NCBI GenBank assembly: GCA_963824985.1
Contig: CAWGRQ010000026.1
Span: 171,723 to 235,722 of the forward strand
Direction of reading: 5' to 3'
Source of the DNA: JAFNAG01 sp963824985
GTDB taxonomy: Bacteria; Acidobacteriota; UBA6911
DNA length: 64,000 nt
The position numbers were made by a program, and so were the translations under genes. Below the pieces are notes generated by a model. It searched no databases. It worked only from the letters and a program-made list of their open reading frames with translations, and was not told where the DNA came from. Positions within the stretch are counted from its first letter, which is position 1, and every line of letters begins with the position of its first letter. Below, piece after piece: positions 39,047-47,960 of this stretch.

Positions 39047-41005
39047 ATGAAAAAAGGGACGCCCAGAAAGGCTCCATCACGTCCCCTCCTGGCTGGGACA
39101 CGGGCGCGAGAAGCTAAGGCCGGTTCGCCTTCTGCTTCCGGTTGGTCGATTCAGGCTGCCATTGACTCCTTCCCGGCGCATGTCTGCGTGATTGACCGGG
39201 CGGGGGTGATCATCGCGGTAAACAGAGCCTGGCACGAATTCGCCCTGGCCAACGGGCTCCCACCGCGTAAGGCCGGACCCGGAACAGACTATCTTGCCGT
39301 TTGTTGTGCTACCGTTGGCCCGGAGGCAGAAATGGCCGCGGCGTTTGCCGCCGGTATTGCCGCCGTGAGGAAGGGGGAGCGCGGCGAGTTCTCCATGGAA
39401 TACCCATGCCACTCTCCCCTGGAGCAGCGCTGGTTTGTGGGACGGGTAACCCGGATGGCCGGCAGAGGTCCAATCCACCTCGTTATAGCGCACGAAACCA
39501 TCACCGCACGCAAGGCCGCGGATGAGGTTTTGCGGGAAAGCGAAGAGCGATATCGATCCCTGGTGGAAGCGAGCATGGATGCGGTCCTGCTGACTTCGCC
39601 CGACGGCCGCATCCTGGCTGCCAACAGCGCGGCTTGTCGGATGTTTGGACTTTCCGAGCCCGAATTGATTCAGGCGGGGAGGAATGGGGTCGTCGACACC
39701 TCCGACCCGCGCTTGTTACCGGCTATAGAGGAACGGGCTCGCACGGGTCGATTCCACGGTGAGGTGATGCTGGTCAGAAGCGACGGCACAAAATTCCCCG
39801 GCGAATTGTCCTCGGCCGTGTTCGCCACCCGGCGGGGAGAAGCCCGTACCAGCATGGTGATCCGCGATATTTCCGTGCGCAAGCACCTGGAAGAAGCCCT
39901 GCTCAAGAGCGAAAGCAAATTTCGCACCATGGCAGATTTCACCGTCGATTGGGAAACCTGGGTGGCGCCGGATGGCCAATTCCTCTATTGTTCACCTTCA
40001 TGCGAGAGCCTCACCGGCTACCGTGCTGAAGAGTTCCTGGCCGATCCCAGGCTGCTGGCCCGCGTTACCTTCCGCGAGGACCGCGAACGCCTCCGGGCGC
40101 ACTTTCAGCAATTCACCCTTGCCCCGATGCAAAGGCTGACATTCCGCTTGACTACGCGCAGCGGCGAAGTGCGCTGGGTAGAACATGTCTGTCAACCGGT
40201 GTACGACTCCGGAGGTCGGTTTGTCGGTCGGCGGGCCAGCAATCGTAACATCACCGAACGCAAGCGTGTGGAGGAGGAATTGGCCGAATCCCGGGAACAG
40301 TTGCGGAAATTGGCCGAGCATCTGGAACAGGCGCGCGAACAGGAGCGCACTCACATCGCCCACGAAATCCACGACCAGCTCGCTCAGGACTTGACCCGAT
40401 TGAAAATGGACATTGCCCTGATCAATCGCTGCATGGCCGCCCCGCCCGCATCAGCGGCGAACCTTCCTTGCATGGAGAACCTGGTCCTGATGACAAAAAC
40501 CGTGGATTCCCTCCTCGACTCCGTCCAGCGAATTGCCACCGGACTGCGACCGGCGGTGCTGGACAGTTTGGGATTGTGCGCTGCGCTCGCATGGCAGGCC
40601 GGGGAGTTCGAGACGCGGACGGGAATTCGATGTAAAACGAGGCTCCCGGAAACAGACCCGGTTATCGGCTCCGCCTGCTCGACCACCCTGTTCCGGATTC
40701 TGCAGGAAGCCCTGACGAACGTTGCCCGGCATGCGGCTGCCACGGCCGTAAGAATCACGTTGGCATCAACGGAAACGCAGATTACTATGAGTGTTTATGA
40801 TAATGGATGCGGCTTTTCATTCGAAAGCCTCGCCCGGCACAAATCTTACGGATTGATCGGCATGCAGGAGCGTGCCCTGGCCCTGGGAGGAACGTGCGTC
40901 ATCGTAAGCAAGCCCGGTAAAGGAACGAGTGTCAGGACGCGCCTTCCCCGACCTCGAGAGGGACATCCGGATAGCGAGAAAAATGATAGTCCTGGTAACA
41001 GATGA
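39047..41005 (+). CDS. multi-PAS sensor histidine kinase (HisKA_3/NarX type)
   Basis: A 652-residue soluble kinase: three PAS/PAC units (~25-150, ~155-280, ~285-405), then HisKA_3 with phospho-His in 'HIAHEIHDQLAQDLTRLK' and an ATPase domain ('YDNGCGFSFESL', 'GLIGMQERALALGG'). Its 3' end overlaps the response regulator gene by 23 bases, so the two make a NarXL-like pair. Ligand unknown; PAS domains often bind haem, flavin or small molecules. Confidence 0.92.
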   Translation: MKKGTPRKAPSRPLLAGTRAREAKAGSPSASGWSIQAAIDSFPAHVCVIDRAGVIIAVNRAWHEFALANGLPPRKAGPGTDYLAVCCATVGPEAEMAAAFAAGIAAVRKGERGEFSMEYPCHSPLEQRWFVGRVTRMAGRGPIHLVIAHETITARKAADEVLRESEERYRSLVEASMDAVLLTSPDGRILAANSAACRMFGLSEPELIQAGRNGVVDTSDPRLLPAIEERARTGRFHGEVMLVRSDGTKFPGELSSAVFATRRGEARTSMVIRDISVRKHLEEALLKSESKFRTMADFTVDWETWVAPDGQFLYCSPSCESLTGYRAEEFLADPRLLARVTFREDRERLRAHFQQFTLAPMQRLTFRLTTRSGEVRWVEHVCQPVYDSGGRFVGRRASNRNITERKRVEEELAESREQLRKLAEHLEQAREQERTHIAHEIHDQLAQDLTRLKMDIALINRCMAAPPASAANLPCMENLVLMTKTVDSLLDSVQRIATGLRPAVLDSLGLCAALAWQAGEFETRTGIRCKTRLPETDPVIGSACSTTLFRILQEALTNVARHAAATAVRITLASTETQITMSVYDNGCGFSFESLARHKSYGLIGMQERALALGGTCVIVSKPGKGTSVRTRLPRPREGHPDSEKNDSPGNR

Positions 41006-41624
41006 CCATGCGGTGCTCCGCCAGGGGTTGAAACAGATCTTGGTCGAGGGCATTCCGCAAGTTGAATTTCTGGAGGCGGGCAACGCTGAAGAGACGTTGG
41101 AAATCCTGCATCGGCAAACTCCCGATCTGCTGGTGCTCGATATTTTTCTCCCCGACCGCAACGGCATGCAGCTGCTCAAGGAAATCCGGAGAAAGTATCC
41201 CTGCCTGCCGGTGCTCGTGCTCAGCAGCGCTCCCGAAGAACAAATGGCGATTCCCATGCTCAAAGCCGGCGCCAAGGGCTACTTGAACAAACAGGCGGCT
41301 CCAGAAGATCTGGTGCTTGCAATCCGTAAGATCCAGGAAGGAGGCACCTACCTCAGTTCCCGGATGGTGGAGCGATTCCTGGCCAAAATCCCCCTTGGGA
41401 GGCAACCCGCGCATGAGGAGTTATCTCCGCGCGAGTTTGAGGTCATGCAAATGCTGATCGCCGGACAATCGATCAAGCAGATTGCCGCCCGGCTTTCACT
41501 CAGTGTAAAAACCGTCAGTACGTTCCACACCCGCCTTCTCGACAAGCTCCGCCTGCAAAATGATGTGGAGCTGGTCCACTATGCTCTCGCCTGCGGCCTG
41601 ATCGGGACCCCCAACAATCGTTAG
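40983..41624 (+). CDS. NarL/FixJ-type response regulator
   Basis: 213 residues: receiver domain ('IVLVTDDHAVLRQGLKQIL', phospho-Asp in 'LVLDIFLPDRNG', Lys in 'GYLNKQA') plus a LuxR-type helix-turn-helix ('LSPREFEVMQMLIAGQSIKQ', 'LSVKTVSTFHTRLLDKL'). I start it at ATG 40983, inside the end of the kinase gene; a longer frame to 40929 has no ribosome site. Partner of the kinase just upstream; controls unknown promoters. Confidence 0.93.
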   Translation: MIVLVTDDHAVLRQGLKQILVEGIPQVEFLEAGNAEETLEILHRQTPDLLVLDIFLPDRNGMQLLKEIRRKYPCLPVLVLSSAPEEQMAIPMLKAGAKGYLNKQAAPEDLVLAIRKIQEGGTYLSSRMVERFLAKIPLGRQPAHEELSPREFEVMQMLIAGQSIKQIAARLSLSVKTVSTFHTRLLDKLRLQNDVELVHYALACGLIGTPNNR

Positions 41625-42342
41625 GGTCTGTCACCAAATAACAGGTCCACTTTGGCCCGAGCGCCGGGCGGGCAGACGCCAGGCGCCGCGACGCAGGCGA
41701 TGTGGTGACATCGTCATGGAAGTACACGGTGCCGGAATTTGCTCATTGCGCCCTTGGGAAACGGAATCAATCCGCGCGTTCATCCGCGATATTCCGTGTC
41801 CTGAGATGTCCTGCGATCCATTCTTATTGAATAAAGCAGGTCGGACGCGCCCGCTTCCAGACAAAGATTCCCGATTTGGGGCAAAAGTCATTTGTAGGCA
41901 GAATCTTACATCGATGTCGGATTCTTGCTTATTGCCGGCTTCGTACAGCGTCATTAAAATTACCTCATTATGGTTGGTATCAGTAGATTTAGGTCCAAGC
42001 GCCCATCTTGGATTATTTATTGCAATATATGGCGCGATTGGGATGGTGGTATGAAAGCTCGAAGCCCTTCGGCAAGCATCAATTGATCGTCCGATCCAAA
42101 CCTCGCCGGCTTGCGGAAACAGCAGCTCACGGCAGGGAGTCTTGGGAGGGGATCGTTGATGCCGGCACGAGGTGTCTTGCCACCCGGCAGGCTTCATCCG
42201 GACAGTGCAATGCGGCGATCGTCATCAGCGCTCGCAGAAGCTTCTCCTGTCATGCTCAAAGGACCGGTTATTCGGTTATCGGTCTATCCGGAAGTCCAAT
42301 CGCGCCCGGGCACCGCGGGAGGAAACCGCAGATGGTATCGGC
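41625..42342. other. intergenic region with a short palindromic element
   Basis: About 720 bases between the NarL-type regulator and the next kinase. It contains the element 41629-41710 at its start; after that I see no gene. Sequence 41850-42060 is noticeably AT-richer than its surroundings and could carry the kinase promoter. Longer start codons for the downstream kinase exist (to 42172) but the added residues resemble nothing. Confidence 0.4.
41629..41710. repeat. 82-base element with perfect terminal inverted repeats
   Basis: Begins with TGTCACCA and ends with TGGTGACA, a perfect eight-base inverted repeat, five bases after the response regulator stop. The GC-rich middle (CGCCGCGACGCAGGCGATG) shares the GCGACGCAG core with the larger element at 38672-38853. 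It may be a short REP-type repeat or serve as a terminator. Confidence 0.5.
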
Positions 42343-44226
42343 ATGAAGCCCCGACGAATTCCACAACAGGAGACCAGGATCCGACCGATGGCGGTGGAGG
42401 TGATCTCGCGCCTCCTGGCTGCGACGAGTCCGCGTGATCTGGGCCGGACAATCACATCCCACCTGCGCGAACTGACGGGCGCCAAGACGATTCTGCTTCT
42501 CGCGCATGCAGGCGACGGGGGCAGCCACGAGCTGCTGCACGTCTGTCCCGAGGACCAAGCCAGGTTTTTCTCCACCTGTGACCTCGAATCCTGCTGTTTG
42601 GAGCGTGCTCCGGCGCCGATGCCTCGCCGGACCGAAGAGTTGCCCGCGGATCATCCGATGCGGGCCATGCTGCGCCGGGCGGAAGTCACGGACCTTTTGA
42701 GTTTTCCATTGCAGGCCGGAGGCGAGTTGGAAGGCGTTATTTTGTTGCTGAACCTGCCCTTCGGGGATCTGGCGGACCAGGTTTCAGAAATGATCAACCT
42801 TCTGTGTCCGTCGATCGCCCTGGCTTTAAAGAACGCGCTGGCCTTCAGGCAGCTCGAGCGGCGCCGGCTGCAGATTGAAACGCACGCGCTCGAATTGGAG
42901 CGCCGCGTTGAGGAGCGCACCGCCGAGCTGTCCGCCGCGAATCAACAGCTGAACGACTCCCGCATGGCTGCGCTGAATATGATGGAGGATGCCATCGCCG
43001 CGCGTGACACGGAGAGACAAACCAATGCGGAGCTGTGCCTCGAAATCGAAAAAGGTCATGAAGCCGAAGAACTGATCCGGGAGCAGTACTCGACCCTGCA
43101 TGAGAGCGAGGATCGGTACCGCACCCTTTTTGAGAACATGTTGAACGGGCTTGCCTACTGCCGGATGATTTTTGAACATAGCCAACCGAAGGATTTTGTA
43201 TACCTGGCAGTCAACGATGCATTCACGAGATTGACCGGGCTCGAGAATGTAGTCGGCAGGAGAGTCAGCGAGGTCATTCCCGGAATCCTGGAGGCCGATC
43301 CTCATCTGATCGAGATCTACGGTGAGGTGGCGCTCACCGGTGTGCCCAGAAAGTTCGAAATATTCGTTGAAGCCCTGAAGATGTGGTTTTCCATTTCGGT
43401 ATACGGCCCCAAACCGGGCTGTTTTGTCGCTATATTTGACGTAATCACGGATCGAAAGCGGAATGAAGAGGAAGTACGGCGCCTGAACCTGACCCTCGAG
43501 CAGAAGGTCGAAGAGCGCACCGCACAGCTCGAGGCGGCCAACAAGGAACTGGAGGCGTTTTCCTACTCGGTGTCTCACGACCTGCGGGCTCCCCTGCGCG
43601 CCCTCGATGGGTTTGCCGGCATTCTCAACCAGGAACATGCGCATCGTTTGGATAAGGAGGGGCGTCGCCTCCTCGGGGTCCTCCAGAGCGAGGCGAGACG
43701 CATGGGGCAGTTGATCGATGATCTCCTGAACTTCTCCCGCGTCGGGCGCGCTCCCATGAAGCTCGAAGAGGTGGACATGACCGCCCTGGCGCGGGAAGTA
43801 CTTGAAGAGCAGATCCGACTTTGCCCTGGCCGGAGTCCGGCGCTGAACCTGGCTTCCCTGCCGCCGGCGCGCGGTGACCGCGCCCTCATCCGGATGGTCT
43901 GGACGAATCTGATTTCGAATGCCCTCAAATTCACCCGATATAAGACTGACGCCGTCATCGAGATTGGCGCGGTCCACGAAGCCTCGGGGATCATCAATTA
44001 CTACATAAGGGACAACGGCGCCGGCTTCAAAATGGCATATGCGCACAAACTGTTCAGAGTCTTCCAGCGCCTGCACAGTTCCGTCACATTCGAAGGCACC
44101 GGCGTAGGCCTCGCCCTGGCCCAGCGCATTGTTCACCGGCACGGCGGCCGCACCCGGGCCGAAGGAACCGTCGATGCCGGCGCGACCTTTTATTTCTCGC
44201 TTTCCCAGGAATCGCACGCCCCATGA
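42343..44226 (+). CDS. GAF-PAS sensor histidine kinase (HisKA, phytochrome-kinase type)
   Basis: About 627 residues. A GAF-like domain (~20-180) is followed by a long coiled coil ('LELERRVEERTAELSAANQQ'), a PAS domain (~250-375, 'RYRTLFENMLNGLAYCRMIF') and a second coiled coil. HisKA with 'YSVSHDLRAPLRALDGFAG' and an ATPase domain ('IRDNGAGFKMAYAHKLF', 'GTGVGLALAQRIVHRHGG') end the protein. ATG 42343 is a guess among several; 42388 is possible. The stop overlaps the next regulator start in ATGA. This is the bacteriophytochrome-like transmitter class usually paired with an Rcp1-type regulator, as here. Confidence 0.9.
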   Translation: MKPRRIPQQETRIRPMAVEVISRLLAATSPRDLGRTITSHLRELTGAKTILLLAHAGDGGSHELLHVCPEDQARFFSTCDLESCCLERAPAPMPRRTEELPADHPMRAMLRRAEVTDLLSFPLQAGGELEGVILLLNLPFGDLADQVSEMINLLCPSIALALKNALAFRQLERRRLQIETHALELERRVEERTAELSAANQQLNDSRMAALNMMEDAIAARDTERQTNAELCLEIEKGHEAEELIREQYSTLHESEDRYRTLFENMLNGLAYCRMIFEHSQPKDFVYLAVNDAFTRLTGLENVVGRRVSEVIPGILEADPHLIEIYGEVALTGVPRKFEIFVEALKMWFSISVYGPKPGCFVAIFDVITDRKRNEEEVRRLNLTLEQKVEERTAQLEAANKELEAFSYSVSHDLRAPLRALDGFAGILNQEHAHRLDKEGRRLLGVLQSEARRMGQLIDDLLNFSRVGRAPMKLEEVDMTALAREVLEEQIRLCPGRSPALNLASLPPARGDRALIRMVWTNLISNALKFTRYKTDAVIEIGAVHEASGIINYYIRDNGAGFKMAYAHKLFRVFQRLHSSVTFEGTGVGLALAQRIVHRHGGRTRAEGTVDAGATFYFSLSQESHAP

Positions 44227-44702
44227 CGGATACGGACAGAGTCGAGATTCTACTGATCGAGGACAGCGCCCCCGATGCGGAATTGACCATGCGGGCGCTA
44301 CGGAAGCACAACCTGGCCAACGAAGTCACCTGGCTCAAAGACGGCGAGGCCGCGATGGAACATCTGTTCGGAAGCGAGTCGAAACCGGCCGTCTTGCCCG
44401 ATCACGCCCCCAAGCTGGTGCTGCTCGATCTGAAGCTTCCCAAGGTGGATGGGCTGGAAATTCTGCGCCGCCTCAAGGGCGATGAAACTTCCGCCTTGAT
44501 TCCGGTCGTAGTCCTGACCTCATCGCGGGAAGGGAGCGACATCGCGGAGAGTTACCGGTTGGGGGTCAACAGTTACATCGTGAAGCCGGTCAGTTTTGAA
44601 AAATTCACCGAGGCGGTCAGGCAATTGGGGATGTACTGGCTGCTGATCAACCAACTGCCGGATTGCATCGGCGGCCGGACCGGCCGAGGGGATCAGGAGT
44701 GA
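44223..44702 (+). CDS. Rcp1-type single-domain response regulator
   Basis: A 159-residue stand-alone receiver: 'VEILLIEDSAPDAELTMRAL', phospho-Asp in 'LVLLDLKLPKVDGLEIL', 'VVLTSSREGSDIAESYRLG' and 'SYIVKPVSFEKF'. It is the usual partner of the kinase class immediately upstream, to which it is translationally coupled. Output is by protein contact, since there is no DNA-binding domain. Its stop overlaps the next start in GTGA. Confidence 0.94.
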   Translation: MTDTDRVEILLIEDSAPDAELTMRALRKHNLANEVTWLKDGEAAMEHLFGSESKPAVLPDHAPKLVLLDLKLPKVDGLEILRRLKGDETSALIPVVVLTSSREGSDIAESYRLGVNSYIVKPVSFEKFTEAVRQLGMYWLLINQLPDCIGGRTGRGDQE

Positions 44703-45196
44703 TTCGACAGCATCGAATCATATTCCTCGAAGACAGGATCGTGGATTTCGAGCTGGAACTCCACGAACTGCAGCGGGATGAGGTCGCCATCGCCGCGGTG
44801 CGGGTTGATACCGAAGATGAATATGTCAGGCAACTTGAGATCTTCAACCCCGACATCATCATCGCGGACTATTCCCTCCCGGAGTACGACGGCCTCACCG
44901 CCCTGGAACTGACACGGCGCAAGTATCCGGACATTCCGTTCATTTTCGTGTCGGGCACCATGGGAGAGGAGGTGGCCGTCGAGGCGCTCAAGCACGGGGC
45001 GAAAGATTATGTTCTGAAGCAACAGCTTGCGCGATTGCAGCCTGCGATCCAGCGCGCCCTGCGTGAAGCCGCCGAACAACGGAAGCTGCAGCTCGCCGAG
45101 CAGGAGGTCCGCGATTCCGCGGCCCTGTACCATTCGCTGGTGGAAAACCTGCCTCAGATTATTTTCCGCAAGGATGTATCCGGGCGCTATACCTGC
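44699..45196 (+). pseudogene. receiver-PAS protein cut off inside the PAS domain
   Basis: Starts at GTG 44699, overlapping the previous stop. A receiver domain is complete ('IIIADYSLPEYDGLTALEL', 'VSGTMGEEVAVEALKHGAKD', 'YVLKQQ'), then a coiled linker and the first strand of a PAS domain ('LYHSLVENLPQIIFRKDVSG'). After 'GRYT' the residues stop resembling anything and the frame closes at 45283. The matching end of an unrelated gene on the other strand begins here, so the gene was cut by a rearrangement or by assembly. An intact version would probably continue into a kinase or cyclase. Confidence 0.8.
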
Positions 45197-46651
45197 AGTA
45201 TTCGGTTCGAACTCCGCCAACATTCGCCGGATGAGAAGGCTGCGCCGCCGAAGGTTTGCTTTAATCATCAATATTGTTTCTAACACTGATCGGAAAATAA
45301 ACAATGATAAACATGGCCAAATCTGATTCGTGCTGCTGGCGATTCTCCCTTGCCACCGTTGCATTCGCATCATGAGGTAAGCATGATCCATTTGCACAGT
45401 ATTGGGAAGATTGGCGAGTCCAGCATTGGTCCGTTCAATTACATTGGTGAAATGGGGAATAAGGTCTAACCTCGTATCCGGCGGAAATATCGAGGGCTCG
45501 AAACTTTGGGCAGCATAACGTAGTCTCGCAAGCTTCTCTGCATCCAGTCTGCGACACCTTCCAATTTGTGGGAAGAGCAGTTCCCACCAGTAGCCACGCG
45601 CAACCTCACCAAACGAGCCGTTAACGCTTATGTCAAAGTGTTCAGAGAGAGTTCGGTGGATTTCTAAGACACGGGAATATTCGACGATGTCGTATTCTCC
45701 ATCAGTTAATGATAAAGCCTTCTTCGCCTTTTCAAATGTCACGTTCCCTTGCGACGTTAGATGCAAATTTGGTAAGCCTAGAAGCTGAGCCAGTTTGCGC
45801 GAAACGATTACATCGGGGCTCTCCGCAGGGCCGGATACAGTCGTCGAAAACGGCACCTCTGCCATTTTGAAAGCAGCAACGACTGCTCTGGAATCGTAGC
45901 CGCCGGTCAAGTCGCAAACGGGACGCTCGAAGACGTGTCCCACTTTCTTCGCAGCGTGAACGAGTGTCTCAGCCAACGCTTTTACCGCAGGTTTACCATC
46001 CAGTGATTCTGGAGCAATATCCGCAATTTGCCAGTAATGCTTCCCGGATTCCAGAGCACCGCCTGCAAACCGAAAAATGGAGGCAGGCGCCAGCTTGCGT
46101 ACCTCACGGTAAATGGTCCGTTCTTCGTAGATAACCCCAGTATAAAGGAATTCCTGGCAGCCAACTGGATCCAAGTTGAAGTCCCCAAGGCCTGCCAGAA
46201 GCAGCGAAGAACCCGACAAAGCAATGGCATTTTCAAATGATCGCATAAAACAGTGACAACTGCCTACGAGATCTGTAAGTACAATTGTTTCCCGAGTCCT
46301 TGCATCTCCAATGACGAAGACAAAAAACCCCTCCAGTTCCCGAGCGAGCCGATTCGCGCCCACTTCAAGGTATCGGCTCAGAGCCTGAGATTCCGCACCA
46401 GCTCCGTAGCCTTCGGTGTGAAACCAGGTTCCAATTGCGAGAAGCCAGCTTCCCGTCGTTTGGTCGGTGACAATGGGTGTGCCAGAACCATTCTGGCGGG
46501 GAAATGATGCTCCATGCACCCATTCTTTTTCTATAATCCTGCTTGGCACCTGAGATTTGATATGTTTAGCAAACTCCAACCCAGATCGAAAGAGGCGGAT
46601 GGCCTCATCCTTCAACTCTTTCGCCGAAATGATGACCAGAAAGTTTCCCAA
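45197..46651 (-). CDS. asparagine synthase-like protein, C-terminus lost
   Basis: About 485 residues remain. The N-terminal half is a degenerate glutaminase domain without an N-terminal Cys ('GNFLVIISAKELKDEAIR'). The ATP-pyrophosphatase half has 'CDLTGGYDSRAVVAAFKMA' (SGGxDS-like loop), 'NGSFGEVARGYWW' and ends around 'LRRRSLLIRRMLAEFEPNTA' where the chain meets the truncated receiver-PAS gene at about 45196. The start is a TTG that overlaps the upstream glycosyltransferase stop region. Homologues sit in exopolysaccharide and exosortase-associated clusters and probably amidate a sugar or peptide, not aspartate. Confidence 0.75.
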
Positions 46652-46652
46652 T

Positions 46653-47885
46653 TTAGTGCACCGATTCAGGAAAAGTTTTTCTCTCTATGGCTTGGCTGTA
46701 AAACTCCTCATAAACAGCCGTGGTTTTATCCCAATTATGCTCTTGTTGAACCCAAGCTAATCCTTGCGTTTGAAGATCCTGACGCAATCGCACATCATCT
46801 ATAAGACATTTTAGTGTATCGGTTAAGGATGAAACATTTCCTGCAGGAAAGAGAAGCCCCGTGTGTCCATGCCGAATGAGTTCACGGTGTCCTCCGACGT
46901 CGCTTGCTACCAAAGCTTTACCCATAGCCATAGCCTCAAGAGGTTTGAGTGGGGTTACAAGCTCGGTAAGGCGCATGGAGTAGCGAGGGTAAGCCAGGAC
47001 ATCAAGCAGGGCGTAAACTCCGGGTATACGCTCGTGGGGAATACGACCCGGCATTAATACTCTACCTTCCAAGCGTAATTCCTTCACTTTGACCCGTAAT
47101 TCTTTATCCGTCTCTCCTCCACCTACCAACAAAAGTACTAAATCAGATCCGTATTCGGCAAGTTTGGCGAACGCATCAAGAAGCAGGTCCAGTCCCTCAT
47201 AGCGATAAAAAGACCCAACAAACCCAATAACTTTTTTCCCTGAAAGCCCCCAGGCCCTTCTATACTCTTGGTCAGGTTCACAGGGATTAAAATCCTCCAC
47301 ATTGACTCCATTGGAAACCACTGTGAGTTTTTCGGAGGGAATACCTCTTCTTATCAGATCATCTTTCAATCCTTCACAAAGTACTGCGACACTTTTAGCT
47401 TTAAGACATACCCATTTTTCCAAAGTTTTCACAAGTTTGTATTTCCACGAATTTTGACTGTAAGTGCCGTGATCCACGGCTGCGTCTTCCCAAAAGGCCC
47501 GTATCTCGTAGACCACAGGAATACCCAATTTATGTCCTGCCCAAAGAGCGGGAATTCCGTTCAGGATGGGCGAGTGCGCATGCAAAACATCTGGTTTTTC
47601 TATTTTGATGACCTCCTCAATACGTTTCGTTAAAGTCCTCATTAACTGAACTTCTCTGGCAATAGAAAAACTACTATGCGAAACGGTTCCGGTCCGGTAA
47701 TAACGAAATCCGTCTATCATTTCCTCTCGTTCGGAATGACCTTGCCAGCTTTCTTCATGTTTTGGAGAAGTGACGATAACCGGCTCCCACCCTCTCTTGC
47801 GTTGGGCTTTAAAAATATTCTGGCTTCGAAATGAATATCCACTCTGGAGAGGTAAACTGTGATCAAGAATATGAAGAATTTTCAT
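46653..47885 (-). CDS. GT4 glycosyltransferase, exosortase-associated type
   Basis: A complete 410-residue GT4 enzyme. The opening 'MKILHILDHSLPLQSGYSFR' followed by 'EEMIDGFRYYRTGTV' is characteristic of the exosortase/PEP-CTERM-associated glycosyltransferase family (I recall it as TIGR04063). The donor-binding half has 'EKLTVVSNGVNVEDFNP', 'VIGFVGSFYRYEGLDLLLDA' and 'EAMAMGKALVASDVGGHREL' (the GT4 E-x7-E region). No ribosome site precedes the ATG: the upstream bases are a CTGGTTG-type simple repeat at the end of wecB. Probably extends an exopolysaccharide repeat unit. Confidence 0.88.
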   Translation of the reverse strand: MKILHILDHSLPLQSGYSFRSQNIFKAQRKRGWEPVIVTSPKHEESWQGHSEREEMIDGFRYYRTGTVSHSSFSIAREVQLMRTLTKRIEEVIKIEKPDVLHAHSPILNGIPALWAGHKLGIPVVYEIRAFWEDAAVDHGTYSQNSWKYKLVKTLEKWVCLKAKSVAVLCEGLKDDLIRRGIPSEKLTVVSNGVNVEDFNPCEPDQEYRRAWGLSGKKVIGFVGSFYRYEGLDLLLDAFAKLAEYGSDLVLLLVGGGETDKELRVKVKELRLEGRVLMPGRIPHERIPGVYALLDVLAYPRYSMRLTELVTPLKPLEAMAMGKALVASDVGGHRELIRHGHTGLLFPAGNVSSLTDTLKCLIDDVRLRQDLQTQGLAWVQQEHNWDKTTAVYEEFYSQAIERKTFPESVH

Positions 47886-47890
47886 TTTTT

Positions 47891-47960
47891 GGTTGCTGGT
47901 TGCTGGTTACTGGTTGCCAGTTTCTGGATGCTGGCTGCCGGTTTTTAGTTGCTGGTTGTT
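47891..47960. repeat. degenerate CTGGTTG simple repeat at the wecB 3' end
   Basis: Degenerate tandem units of (G)CTGGTTG/CTGGTTA/CTGGATG cover the last codons of wecB and the leader of the downstream GT4 gene. On the coding strand it reads as a Gln/Asn/Thr-rich tail ('NNQQLKTGSQHPETGNQ'). Confidence 0.8.
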
